Virus record (IMG/VR): IMGVR_UViG_3300045454_000060
Coordinates: 38,456-102,455 of that record
Strand: one strand, 5' to 3'
From: a virus
Length of the DNA: 64,000 bases
Made by a program: the position numbers and the translations under genes. The notes beneath the pieces were generated by a model. That model searched no databases. It saw only the letters and a program-made list of their open reading frames with translations, and was not told the origin of the DNA. This document shows, in pieces, positions 57,273-63,764 of the stretch; position 1 is the stretch's first letter; each line of letters opens with the position of its first letter.

Positions 57273-57583
57273 TGATGCAGGACGAGATGGTGACGATCTA
57301 CATCACCAAGTATGCACTGACGCAGGGCATCTACCAGGCGAGGGGCCGCATCTGCCACGAGGTCAACGACTCGATGGTCCAGGTGATCCCTGAGCGGGAG
57401 GGCATGGCGATGCCATACTACCTGCACGGCCGGGACTGGTGGCGCACTCCCGAGGAGGCCAGGCTCGACGCTGAGAGGCGCCGTCAGGAGGCGATCAAGA
57501 CCATCGAGAAGAAGCTCGCCAGGCTCAAGAGCATGACCTTCAAGATCAAGGTCAGGAAGGCAGGCGATGTCCAGGAGCAATGA
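57272..57583 (+). CDS. unknown protein with C-terminal coiled coil
   Basis: 103 residues from ATG 57272 (GTG 57269 or ATG 57275 possible). Beta-rich start, then a Lys/Arg/Glu helix (ARLDAERRRQEAIKTIEKKL). Unknown. Confidence 0.68.
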   Translation: MMQDEMVTIYITKYALTQGIYQARGRICHEVNDSMVQVIPEREGMAMPYYLHGRDWWRTPEEARLDAERRRQEAIKTIEKKLARLKSMTFKIKVRKAGDVQEQ

Positions 57584-57731
57584 GCGGCACCGCCTGCGGC
57601 GGGAGCGCGAACTGACGCAACTGGCGCAGTGGGCGCAGGAGGACGAGGAACGCGAGGCGATTCGCTGGCTGATGGGCGAGGTCGAGGCGCTGAAGTCCCG
57701 CATCGCAGCCCTGGAATCGAAGGGGCCTTGA
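57567..57731 (+). CDS. 54-residue charged helical protein
   Basis: ATG 57567 overlaps the previous gene by 17 bases; AGGAAGG lies 6 bases upstream. Reads MSRSNERHRLRRERELTQLA and ends SRIAALESKGP. A single amphipathic, charged helix. Its stop overlaps the -35 region of the next promoter. Confidence 0.6.
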   Translation: MSRSNERHRLRRERELTQLAQWAQEDEEREAIRWLMGEVEALKSRIAALESKGP

Positions 57732-57739
57732 CATCGCAC

Positions 57740-57768
57740 TTGATCACCAGTCAGCACTGAGCGATAAG
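57740..57768 (+). promoter_or_regulatory. operator-promoter
   Basis: -35 TTGATC, 17-bp spacer with AGTCAGCACTGAGC (57749-57762), -10 GATAAG. A further TTGACA at 57728 is out of spacing. Confidence 0.84.
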
Positions 57769-57802
57769 CATGTCAGGGATGCCGCAGCAGAGGAGCTTGC
57801 GC

Positions 57803-58132
57803 GTGAACACGGAAGCGATCGGCCCCTGGAGCCGGGAGGACTACGAGTGCGCCGCGCGGGAGGGCTGGGGTCTGTTCAAGACCTCGAACAGCGAGAATGG
57901 CGATTGGCAGGTGCAGCGCCTCGACGATGCGCTCGACGCCAGTGAGGCGTTCGGCTTCGCCGTGCCGCAGTTGGACAACGACGAGAGCGCCTGGGCCCTG
58001 TTCAGGGCCGCCTACGAGCGCGGCGAGAGCCACGCCGTCAAGCTCTACGGCTTCCTCCGCGAGCACTCGCCCGCCGAGTTCCAGTTCATGGGGGCCGAGT
58101 CGTGGCGGCGAACCAGCAACAAGGAGCTCTGA
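57803..58132 (+). CDS. unknown protein
   Basis: 109 residues from GTG 57803 (GAGGAG at 8 bases); upstream ATGs at 57770 and 57779 fall at the predicted transcription start. IGPWSREDYECAAREGWGLF, then LDNDESAWALFRAAYERGES. Unknown. Confidence 0.66.
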   Translation: MNTEAIGPWSREDYECAAREGWGLFKTSNSENGDWQVQRLDDALDASEAFGFAVPQLDNDESAWALFRAAYERGESHAVKLYGFLREHSPAEFQFMGAESWRRTSNKEL

Positions 58133-58134
58133 GC

Positions 58135-58524
58135 ATGGACGAGAACGTCAACACCATCGCGCACTACATCGGGCTGTTCGAGACGCGGCTGCAGATGCTG
58201 CGCGACCTGCACGCGCGCACCGGGCCCGACAAGGCGCTCTACGTCACCTCTGCCGAGATCGGCTTCCTGGTGCTCTGCTGGTCGGAGGACGAGACCCTGG
58301 TGCGCCTGGGGGCGGCCGAAGACCCGACCGCCATCATCGCCGGCCCCCACACCGACCGGCTGATGCATCGCTGGAACCTCAAGCCGGAGGTGATCGCCAA
58401 CAAGCTCGCGGTCAGCACGCGCCCGATGCGCGACGTTCTCCAGGACGTGATCGGCCAACTCGAGAACACCCTGAACTACCTGCGCAGCGCCGAGCAGACG
58501 CAGCAGGATGGAGGGCAGGCATGA
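58135..58524 (+). CDS. unknown helical protein
   Basis: 129 residues. Helical throughout (IGLFETRLQMLRDLHARTGP, IGQLENTLNYLRSAEQTQQD). ATGA-type overlap with the next gene. Unknown. Confidence 0.7.
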   Translation: MDENVNTIAHYIGLFETRLQMLRDLHARTGPDKALYVTSAEIGFLVLCWSEDETLVRLGAAEDPTAIIAGPHTDRLMHRWNLKPEVIANKLAVSTRPMRDVLQDVIGQLENTLNYLRSAEQTQQDGGQA

Positions 58525-58781
58525 TGCCACTCGACGACGCCGAGAGCTTCGACGAAGATCGCCAGAATAATCTGGCGCACTGTGACGCCTGCGGTCGCCC
58601 TACGCATGTGACTCTGCTCGACGGCAAGCCAGATCCGAACGACCCTCCGAACTGGAATCGCATCGAGTGCATGGAGTGTTACGGCCCCGGCTGGGCTTGC
58701 GTCTATCCAGAGGGGCACCCCGAACGACTGAAGGCCGAGCGTCTGACGAAGCTCTGGCGAATGCAGGAGAGTCAGGCATGA
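58521..58781 (+). CDS. small zinc-ribbon-like protein
   Basis: 86 residues. HCDACGRPTHV and IECMECYGPGWAC provide two CxxC pairs about 30 residues apart, a zinc ribbon. Unknown. ATGA overlap downstream. Confidence 0.7.
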   Translation: MMPLDDAESFDEDRQNNLAHCDACGRPTHVTLLDGKPDPNDPPNWNRIECMECYGPGWACVYPEGHPERLKAERLTKLWRMQESQA

Positions 58782-58903
58782 AGCCGCCGCCCCTTCGCTT
58801 CGCGCGCAAGGGCGTGGGGCCAGGTGCTGTTCTGACGCTCGTGCTCGGCCTGCTGACTGCGGTGCTTCCGCTGATCGCGATGCTCGCGTCGGTCTGTCGC
58901 TGA
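58778..58903 (+). CDS. 41-residue membrane peptide
   Basis: Basic start (KPPPLRFARKGVGPG) then one hydrophobic helix (AVLTLVLGLLTAVLPLIAML). ATGA overlap. Confidence 0.62.
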   Translation: MKPPPLRFARKGVGPGAVLTLVLGLLTAVLPLIAMLASVCR

Positions 58904-58942
58904 CAGGCTTTTCACCGTCCAGGCCAGCCACAGGAAGAACCG

Positions 58943-59410
58943 ATGCCCGTCGAGTTCCGCAAGCGGATCACCCGCTCAATGCTGCGCGCCGAGCCCGATG
59001 CGCTGTTCGTGTTCGGCGACTGCATCGCCGGTTGGGGACTCGGCGGCCAGGCCAAAGAGATGCGCGGCGAACCCAACGCCGTCGGCATTCCCACCAAGTG
59101 GAAGCCCTACATGACACCCGAAGCCTTCTTCCGCGACGAGGATCTGCCGATCGTGAAGGAGCGCATCGTCGCGCCATTCGACCGCCTGCATCAGCAGCTC
59201 GCCCGCTTCGGCAAGGTCGTTCTGCCGGCCGACGGCATCGGCACGGGTCTGGCGCGCCTCGACCAGCACGCCCCCGCCATCAAGCGTCTGATCGACCTGG
59301 AGATCGAAGGTCTCGTGACGGCATCCAGGCACTACGACGACCTGCTGCCGAAGACCCACAGCACTCACGGCGAATGCACTGGACAGGCGACAGTGGAAAA
59401 GAAAACCTAA
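58943..59410 (+). CDS. conserved protein (VFGDxxxGxGxGGQA family)
   Basis: 155 residues. ALFVFGDCIAGWGLGGQAKE, MRGEPNAVGIPTKWKPYMTP and VVLPADGIGTGLARL are hallmarks of a conserved bacterial and phage family of unknown function; the Gly-rich FGDN-like loop recalls macrodomain or nucleotide-binding folds. The usual Asn after FGD is Cys here. Confidence 0.8.
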   Translation: MPVEFRKRITRSMLRAEPDALFVFGDCIAGWGLGGQAKEMRGEPNAVGIPTKWKPYMTPEAFFRDEDLPIVKERIVAPFDRLHQQLARFGKVVLPADGIGTGLARLDQHAPAIKRLIDLEIEGLVTASRHYDDLLPKTHSTHGECTGQATVEKKT

Positions 59411-59818
59411 TCCAATCAATAACTTACAGGGATTTTGTCCAGTTTTTTCCACGCTCAGGGACACGTGCTCACCGCGCAAGATTCTTTCAAATCCCGAAAA
59501 CCCGCAGACGGCCAGGCAATCCGCGCAAGCCGACCCGACAAATAGGTCAGGCACACTAACCTACTTGCTCGCTGCCAGCTAGGTCACAAGCCGAAATCCC
59601 AGATCGAACCTTCACACCGATCCCAGGTCGGCGGTCAGGTGAGGCGCAAGCCAGCATAAGAACCGAGGAGCTGCGCCATGGCGCTCCACGTCGCTCAGCC
59701 AAGTCCAACCACAATGAATGATCCACGGACCCCGGGAAGCCTAATCACCAACAAGCGCCAATAACGCCATCAACCAATCAACGCCACGAACAACCAAGTT
59801 AAATCCGCAATTTAGCTG
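59411..59818. other. non-coding AT-richer region
   Basis: About 400 bases without a supported gene. Lower in GC than its surroundings and low in G on the + strand in its second half. TAGGT/ACCTA arms at about 59543-59565 and several AGGTCA-like words are present. No terminator seen. Confidence 0.6.
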
Positions 59819-59847
59819 TTGTTCACCACTCAGGGCTGAGCGATAGT
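59819..59847 (+). promoter_or_regulatory. operator-promoter
   Basis: -35 TTGTTC, 17-bp spacer with ACTCAGGGCTGAGC (59828-59841), -10 GATAGT. Confidence 0.84.
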
Positions 59848-59899
59848 CCCGTTGTCAGCAACGCGATCAAGCGTAGCGACATGCCAGAGGAGAACAACA

Positions 59900-60526
59900 A
59901 TGACCACGAAGATGATCTTCGAGGCGACCCCGGAGCAGATCGACGCGACCCGGAAGAACCTGCTCGACGCCATCGACGAGCGCACCCGTTTCGAGCAGAG
60001 CCTCGTCACCGACGCCTTCGACAACGCCTCGATCCTGCGCTTCCTCGACCGCTACCGGAAGCATGCGTCCAAGCTCGACGCCTTCTCGCTGGGGTGGGCC
60101 GCCAGCCACAACTTCGACTTCATCAGCCACCTCAACTCGACGCGCTATGAGGGGGCCAGGTTCAACGTCTACGCCATGCCGAAGCTGCACGACCTGATGC
60201 GCGTCCTCAACGGGGGCTCCTGGCAGAACCTCGAGGACTCCGACGCTGCCACGCTCGCCGGCACCGTGATCGCGCTGAAGAACGGCGTCACCGCCGGCAA
60301 GCAGATCGCCAACGCCCTCGATGATTTCATGAACACGACCGCACAGCGCACGGGCTACAAGAGCGGCTCGACGCAGAGCGGCTCGTCGCTCAGGGCGCTC
60401 GAGGCGATCGGCGCCGTCAAGAAGACGGGTGCGCGCACCTGGGAGATCGCGGATCAGAAGATGATCGGCGTGCTGATGCGCGCGATCAGGAAGGTGCTTC
60501 CCAGGAAGGAGGGCGAGACGGAGTAG
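59900..60526 (+). CDS. unknown protein
   Basis: 208 residues from ATG 59900, with GAGGAGAAC upstream. KMIFEATPEQIDATRKNLLD; FDFISHLNSTRYEGARFNVY; a C-terminal ALEAIGAVKKTGARTWEIAD resembling a winged-helix wing. Followed by a terminator, so it forms a single-gene unit. Unknown. Confidence 0.75.
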   Translation: MTTKMIFEATPEQIDATRKNLLDAIDERTRFEQSLVTDAFDNASILRFLDRYRKHASKLDAFSLGWAASHNFDFISHLNSTRYEGARFNVYAMPKLHDLMRVLNGGSWQNLEDSDAATLAGTVIALKNGVTAGKQIANALDDFMNTTAQRTGYKSGSTQSGSSLRALEAIGAVKKTGARTWEIADQKMIGVLMRAIRKVLPRKEGETE

Positions 60527-60554
60527 CCGCAAGCACGGTAGATCGCCGACACGG

Positions 60555-60595
60555 AAAGGGCGGGAGCGTCGTAAAGGGCGCCCCGCCTTTTCTTG
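60555..60595 (+). terminator. intrinsic terminator
   Basis: AAAGGGCGGG pairs with CCCGCCTTTT across a 17-nt loop; T-rich end TTTTCTT. Ends the 59900 gene. Confidence 0.75.
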
Positions 60596-60629
60596 TGTTC
60601 ATACGCACGCCACGGATCCCAAAGGTTTC

Positions 60630-60650
60630 CAGGTTCGGCGCAGAACGGCG
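60630..60650 (+). repeat. dispersed repeat, partial copy A
   Basis: CAGGTTCGGCGCAGAACGGC resembles a shortened form of the repeat at 61566, 62308 and 63428. Confidence 0.6.
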
Positions 60651-61202
60651 CTGGAACGAGGGATTTGATGTGCCCTCGGTGCATCTGAAGCCGTGGTTGG
60701 GGGCGAGAGTTTGGTTTCTGGTGCGGTTCCAGAGCCTGGCTACGAAAGACGATGCGGTGAGGCTAACGACATGACTATCGGGGCTGATCCATGTGTGATG
60801 ACTGGAAGGCATGGCTATAGGAGATGGTTTGTGTGCGCGCGGCGCCTACCCCAACAGCCGCCCCGCTCCACGGCCCACCTTGCTGCACTGCACCAGAGCC
60901 GCACCAAACCGCCCCGCCATGGCCAGCCGCGGTGCGCCACCCCACACCATCACTCTCGCACCATCACCCCACCCGCGCCCCTGCCATCTGCCGCCCCTGC
61001 CAGACTGCCGGCAGAAACCGTCAACGCTAATGCCGAAAATCTCGCGCTGGAATGCGCTGCGGCACGTTGCCGCTACCCCCCTAGCGGGAAACGCTTGACC
61101 CCACTCAGCGACGCTTAGAACGCGATTGCGAGGGGTGTGCGCCACGGCGTTGCCGCATGCCCCGCACCATGGTGCGCACCGAGGCGACCCGGGATTTGCC
61201 CC

Positions 61203-61231
61203 TTGCACGCCATTCAGCGCTGAGCGATAAC
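61203..61231 (+). promoter_or_regulatory. operator-promoter without a clear gene
   Basis: -35 TTGCAC, 17-bp spacer with ATTCAGCGCTGAGC (61212-61225), -10 GATAAC, then GGGACATGCCGC. No good CDS follows for over 500 bases. Confidence 0.85.
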
Positions 61232-61423
61232 GGGACATGCCGCAGCGCGCGGCTGACGTGAATGGCAGCAAGGGAGTGCCCGTCTCATGAAGCACCTGTA
61301 GCAAAGGTCACCCAACATCGGCGCAAGAAGGGCAAGACTGAAAGCGGCGCCCCCACCGCTATGGCAAAACGGGGAACTGAACTGGTCGAGGTGGGGCGGG
61401 GAAGAACGGTTTTCCCCGCCCCA
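61232..61423 (+). ncRNA. candidate small non-coding RNA
   Basis: Transcript expected from the promoter at 61203 to the hairpin at 61392-61423 (12-bp stem TGGGGCGGGGAA/TTCCCCGCCCCA, 8-nt loop). No credible ORF inside. No T-run follows the hairpin, so the end is uncertain. Confidence 0.35.
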
Positions 61424-61565
61424 TTCGCGTTGAAGGCCGTATTGAACAGGCACACGAGCCGTGGCGCAAGAAAGTTACCATTAACCGCGGAGCGCCTTTT
61501 GCAAAAATTATCCGCTCACCGCGGTTCCCGCTAACATTATTGCTCAACCACCGCAGAACGGCGAC

Positions 61566-61599
61566 CAGGTTCGGCTGGGGGCGGCGCAGGGACTTAGGG
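61566..61599 (+). repeat. dispersed repeat, copy B
   Basis: CAGGTTCGGCTGGGGGCGGC then GCAGGGACTTAGGG. Followed by CCATGG (twice) and CCGCGG within 60 bases. Confidence 0.8.
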
Positions 61600-61754
61600 T
61601 CAGCCATGGCCCAACCATGGTTCACCGCGGCGCACCACAGCGCACCATCGCCACTCGCCCGTCATCAACCGCCCCGCCAGAACACGCCAGACACGCCAAA
61701 AACGCGCCTGAAATCAACGCTTTACCGCCTCTGCCGCATGTGCGACTCTGTGAC

Positions 61755-61768
61755 TGTCAGCGATGACT
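61755..61768 (+). promoter_or_regulatory. TCA-N4-TGA operator
   Basis: TGTCAGCGATGACT in the leader of the 61799 gene. The following CACTGCCAGAGGGA resembles leaders at 62610 and 63748. Confidence 0.6.
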
Positions 61769-61798
61769 GACGGACACTGCCAGAGGGAAACACAGACC

Positions 61799-61945
61799 AT
61801 GAAGCGAGTGATCACGGTGAAGCAGGCGCGTCTGGCCGAGCGCATCGAGCGCAAGGAGATCGAGCGGGCGCGCGAGCGGGCGCTCAGGCAGGCACGCCGC
61901 CGCAAGGGGGCCGAGTTCGCCCTGCTGCTCAAGGCGAAGGTCTGA
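61799..61945 (+). CDS. 48-residue basic helical protein
   Basis: AGAGGGA 9 bases before ATG. Extremely charged helix (ARLAERIERKEIERARERAL then RQARRRKGAEF). May bind nucleic acid. Confidence 0.65.
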   Translation: MKRVITVKQARLAERIERKEIERARERALRQARRRKGAEFALLLKAKV

Positions 61946-61955
61946 GGAGGGGCGA

Positions 61956-62213
61956 ATGCGCAGATGCGTGTCGGTGTTCCTGAACGATCCCAGGACCCCC
62001 AAGGAGCCGCTGCCGGCGCTGATCGGCTACAGCGAGCGCGTCCGGGGCCACGTCTACGAGGCGTGGCAGAGGGGCGATCACCGCTACGTGCTGATCAGAG
62101 CGGAGATGCGCGCGGGCGATGACCACGAGGAAGTCGAGCTCGCCGTGCTCTCGAGCGAGGAGGAGGCGATCGCGGCGCTCTTGCGCGCGGTGCGCACGGC
62201 GCTGAGCGACTGA
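61956..62213 (+). CDS. small unknown protein
   Basis: 85 residues, GAGGAGGGGCG before ATG. Beta-rich (VYEAWQRGDHRYVLIRAEMR) with an acidic helix at the end. Unknown. Confidence 0.68.
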   Translation: MRRCVSVFLNDPRTPKEPLPALIGYSERVRGHVYEAWQRGDHRYVLIRAEMRAGDDHEEVELAVLSSEEEAIAALLRAVRTALSD

Positions 62214-62556
62214 GGAACGGTTGGGGGGGGGGGCGGGATGCCGCCCTTCCCCGCGCTTGCAGGGGCATCATGGCGCGGTGTGACGCGGTGCGGCGCCGGA
62301 TGGTTTCCAGGTTCGGCTGGGGACGGCGCAAGAACCTAGGATCGCCACGAGTCGCCATGGCGCACCGCGGGCGCGTCTAACTTTTGAGAGCGACCCTGTT
62401 CAGACCCCTTGGGCGATCCATGAAAAAGCCGCGGCTAACCGCCAATCTCAGAAAGTGAGACAAACCGCGCCGCGGCGCTTCCCGCTCGAGCCGTGCCAGC
62501 CGATCCCCAGCCTCATCCCGCCCGCACATCACCCAGACATCGCCGCAACATCGCGC
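62214..62556. other. non-coding region with G10 run and repeat
   Basis: Contains ten consecutive G near 62222-62231, the dispersed repeat copy C and several CCATGG/CCGCGG words. No gene seen. Confidence 0.6.
62308..62340 (+). repeat. dispersed repeat, copy C
   Basis: CAGGTTCGGCTGGGGACGGC then GCAAGAACCTAGG. CCATGG and CCGCGG follow within 40 bases. Confidence 0.8.
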
Positions 62557-62605
62557 TTGCGACCCTACCTCACTGCTGACATAGTGCCGAACGTCAGCAA
62601 TGACG
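62557..62605 (+). promoter_or_regulatory. promoter with two operators
   Basis: -35 TTGCGA (62557-62562), 17 bp, -10 CATAGT (62580-62585). Operators CCTCACTGCTGACA (62568-62581) and CGTCAGCAATGACG (62592-62605). About 75 bases are homologous to the region at 63691. Confidence 0.72.
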
Positions 62606-62630
62606 CTGACACTGCCAAGGGACAGCACAC

Positions 62631-62918
62631 ATGACCGAGACTGCCAAGACGATTCCCGTGATGCACTCCATGATCGACATGGGGGGCAATCGCGCCACCG
62701 TCACCTTCGGGGGCGAGCCCGTCGCGCATGTGTTCCGCGCCGAGGGGTTCTGGAACGTGAAGTCCGCGCTGACCGGGGAACTGCTGCTGCCGCGCGAGCC
62801 GCACACGCTGCAGATCAACGATCAGCGCACCGGGGCGACCCGCCGCGATGTCCCCATGGGGGTCATCCTCGACAAGCTGCGCCGCAAGCTCGTGCGCCTG
62901 CACGTCGAGCGGGGCTGA
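62631..62918 (+). CDS. small unknown protein
   Basis: 95 residues, AAGGGACAGCACAC before ATG. Beta-rich (GGNRATVTFGGEPVAHVFRA) then a basic helix (GVILDKLRRKLVRLHVERG). Unknown. Confidence 0.68.
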   Translation: MTETAKTIPVMHSMIDMGGNRATVTFGGEPVAHVFRAEGFWNVKSALTGELLLPREPHTLQINDQRTGATRRDVPMGVILDKLRRKLVRLHVERG

Positions 62919-62931
62919 TCGGCCGATCACC

Positions 62932-62955
62932 GGGAGGGGCATGACCGCCCCTCCC
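62932..62955 (+). terminator. 9-bp GC hairpin
   Basis: GGGAGGGGC/GCCCCTCCC, 6-nt loop, without T-run. Almost the same stem as at 22597. An operator directly follows. Confidence 0.5.
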
Positions 62956-62969
62956 ACTCAGCGATGAGG
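62956..62969 (+). promoter_or_regulatory. TCA-N4-TGA operator at the ribosome site
   Basis: ACTCAGCGATGAGG overlaps the GAGGAG of the following gene. Confidence 0.5.
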
Positions 62970-62978
62970 AGATATGTG

Positions 62979-63194
62979 ATGCATGAGACTGAGGCAGAGT
63001 GCAACCGCGCGCAGTTCCGCCAGTTCCGCGACTGGCACGGCGCGCTCAAGGCGCGGCTGCCGGCGGGCATGCGCATCGACATGGTGGCGCTGCTCGGCCG
63101 CTTCCTCGTCTATGTCGGCCATCGCGACCACTTCGTCGCCGACATGCTGCGCGACCCCCAGGTGGTGAAGCCCCAGGAAAGGAGGGCGGCATGA
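62979..63194 (+). CDS. small unknown protein
   Basis: 71 residues from ATG 62979 (ATG 62964 possible). Basic, helical (AQFRQFRDWHGALKARLPAG). ATGA overlap with the next gene. Confidence 0.65.
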   Translation: MHETEAECNRAQFRQFRDWHGALKARLPAGMRIDMVALLGRFLVYVGHRDHFVADMLRDPQVVKPQERRAA

Positions 63195-63403
63195 TGGCGC
63201 TCAGGTATCTGCCGGTCAGCATGTGCTGGGCGTTCCTGTTCGGCGAGCGGATCGCGACGGCGCAGATCATCGAGATGGGCGGCTATGGGCGCGTGTTCCA
63301 GACGCGCGACGAGGCGGTCTGGGTGGCGAACGCGCTCAGGCTGAACGTGGCGCAGGACGGGCGCGTGAGCGTGCAGGAGCAGGAACAGGCGCAGGCGGGG
63401 TGA
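63191..63403 (+). CDS. small unknown protein
   Basis: 70 residues, AAAGGAGGGC before ATG. MMALRYLPVSMCWAFLFGER could be a short hydrophobic start; Gln-rich end. Unknown. Confidence 0.64.
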   Translation: MMALRYLPVSMCWAFLFGERIATAQIIEMGGYGRVFQTRDEAVWVANALRLNVAQDGRVSVQEQEQAQAG

Positions 63404-63427
63404 GGACGGCGCAGAGCGGGCGGTTTT

Positions 63428-63460
63428 CAGGTTCGGCTGGGGGCGGCGCAGGGATCTAGG
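63428..63460 (+). repeat. dispersed repeat, copy D
   Basis: CAGGTTCGGCTGGGGGCGGC then GCAGGGATCTAGG, differing from copy B at few positions. Confidence 0.8.
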
Positions 63461-63510
63461 AGGGCGCGGCGTCGCATCGGCTTGATCGGTTTCCCATGGC
63501 AGGGAAACTT

Positions 63511-63563
63511 GCGGGCTGGCTAGCGGGCTTGGTGACAGGCAAGCTGGCTGGCCCGCTTTTTTT
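63511..63563 (+). terminator. intrinsic terminator built of GGCTGGC words
   Basis: Outer stem GCGGGC/GCCCGC, inner stem GCTTG/CAAGC, then seven T. Its sequence resembles the tract upstream of parA. Confidence 0.75.
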
Positions 63564-63585
63564 GCGGCTGGCACGCCGCGGTGAA

Positions 63586-63601
63586 CCATGGCGCGCCATG
63601 G
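63586..63601. repeat. 16-bp perfect palindrome
   Basis: CCATGGCGCGCCATGG, flanked by GCCGCGG and CCGCGGC, so it can form a longer cruciform. Confidence 0.85.
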
Positions 63602-63690
63602 CGGGCCGCGGCTGGCAGTGGGGCGCACTCGAGCCGTGCTGCGCCTGAGATGTCATCTGACATCGCCTGAAGATCGCCTGATTTTCCCGC

Positions 63691-63739
63691 TTGCGAGCCT
63701 ACCTCACTGCTGACAGAGTGCGTTCTGTCGGCAATGACG
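63691..63739 (+). promoter_or_regulatory. promoter with two operators
   Basis: -35 TTGCGA, 17 bp, -10 CAGAGT (63714-63719). Operators CCTCACTGCTGACA (63702-63715) and TGTCGGCAATGACG (63726-63739). Confidence 0.7.
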
Positions 63740-63764
63740 CTGACGCTGCCAAGGGAATGCACCT

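Larger units (their letters stand above)
60527..61798. other. gene-poor region
   Basis: No convincing CDS in 1.27 kb. Reading frames exist but are Pro/His/Arg-rich and lack ribosome sites. It holds a terminator, two copies of a dispersed repeat, a degenerate promoter (TTGACC at 61095 with ACTCAGCG), a consensus promoter (61203), a 12-bp hairpin (61392) and GCACCATGGTGC (about 61165-61176). Confidence 0.6.
63404..63690. other. non-coding region with repeat, terminator and palindrome
   Basis: Holds repeat copy D, a GTTTCCC/GGGAAAC hairpin (63489-63508), the terminator at 63511 and the nested palindrome at 63586. No gene. Confidence 0.65.

Noticed and set aside
60811-61098. Open frame of 95 codons
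   Set aside because: Pro/His/Arg-rich, overlapping other frames of the same length, no ribosome site; the region is pyrimidine-rich.
61262-61534. Open frame of 90 codons after the consensus promoter
   Set aside because: It crosses a perfect 12-bp hairpin and has only a weak start; no recognisable fold. Kept as non-coding, with low certainty.
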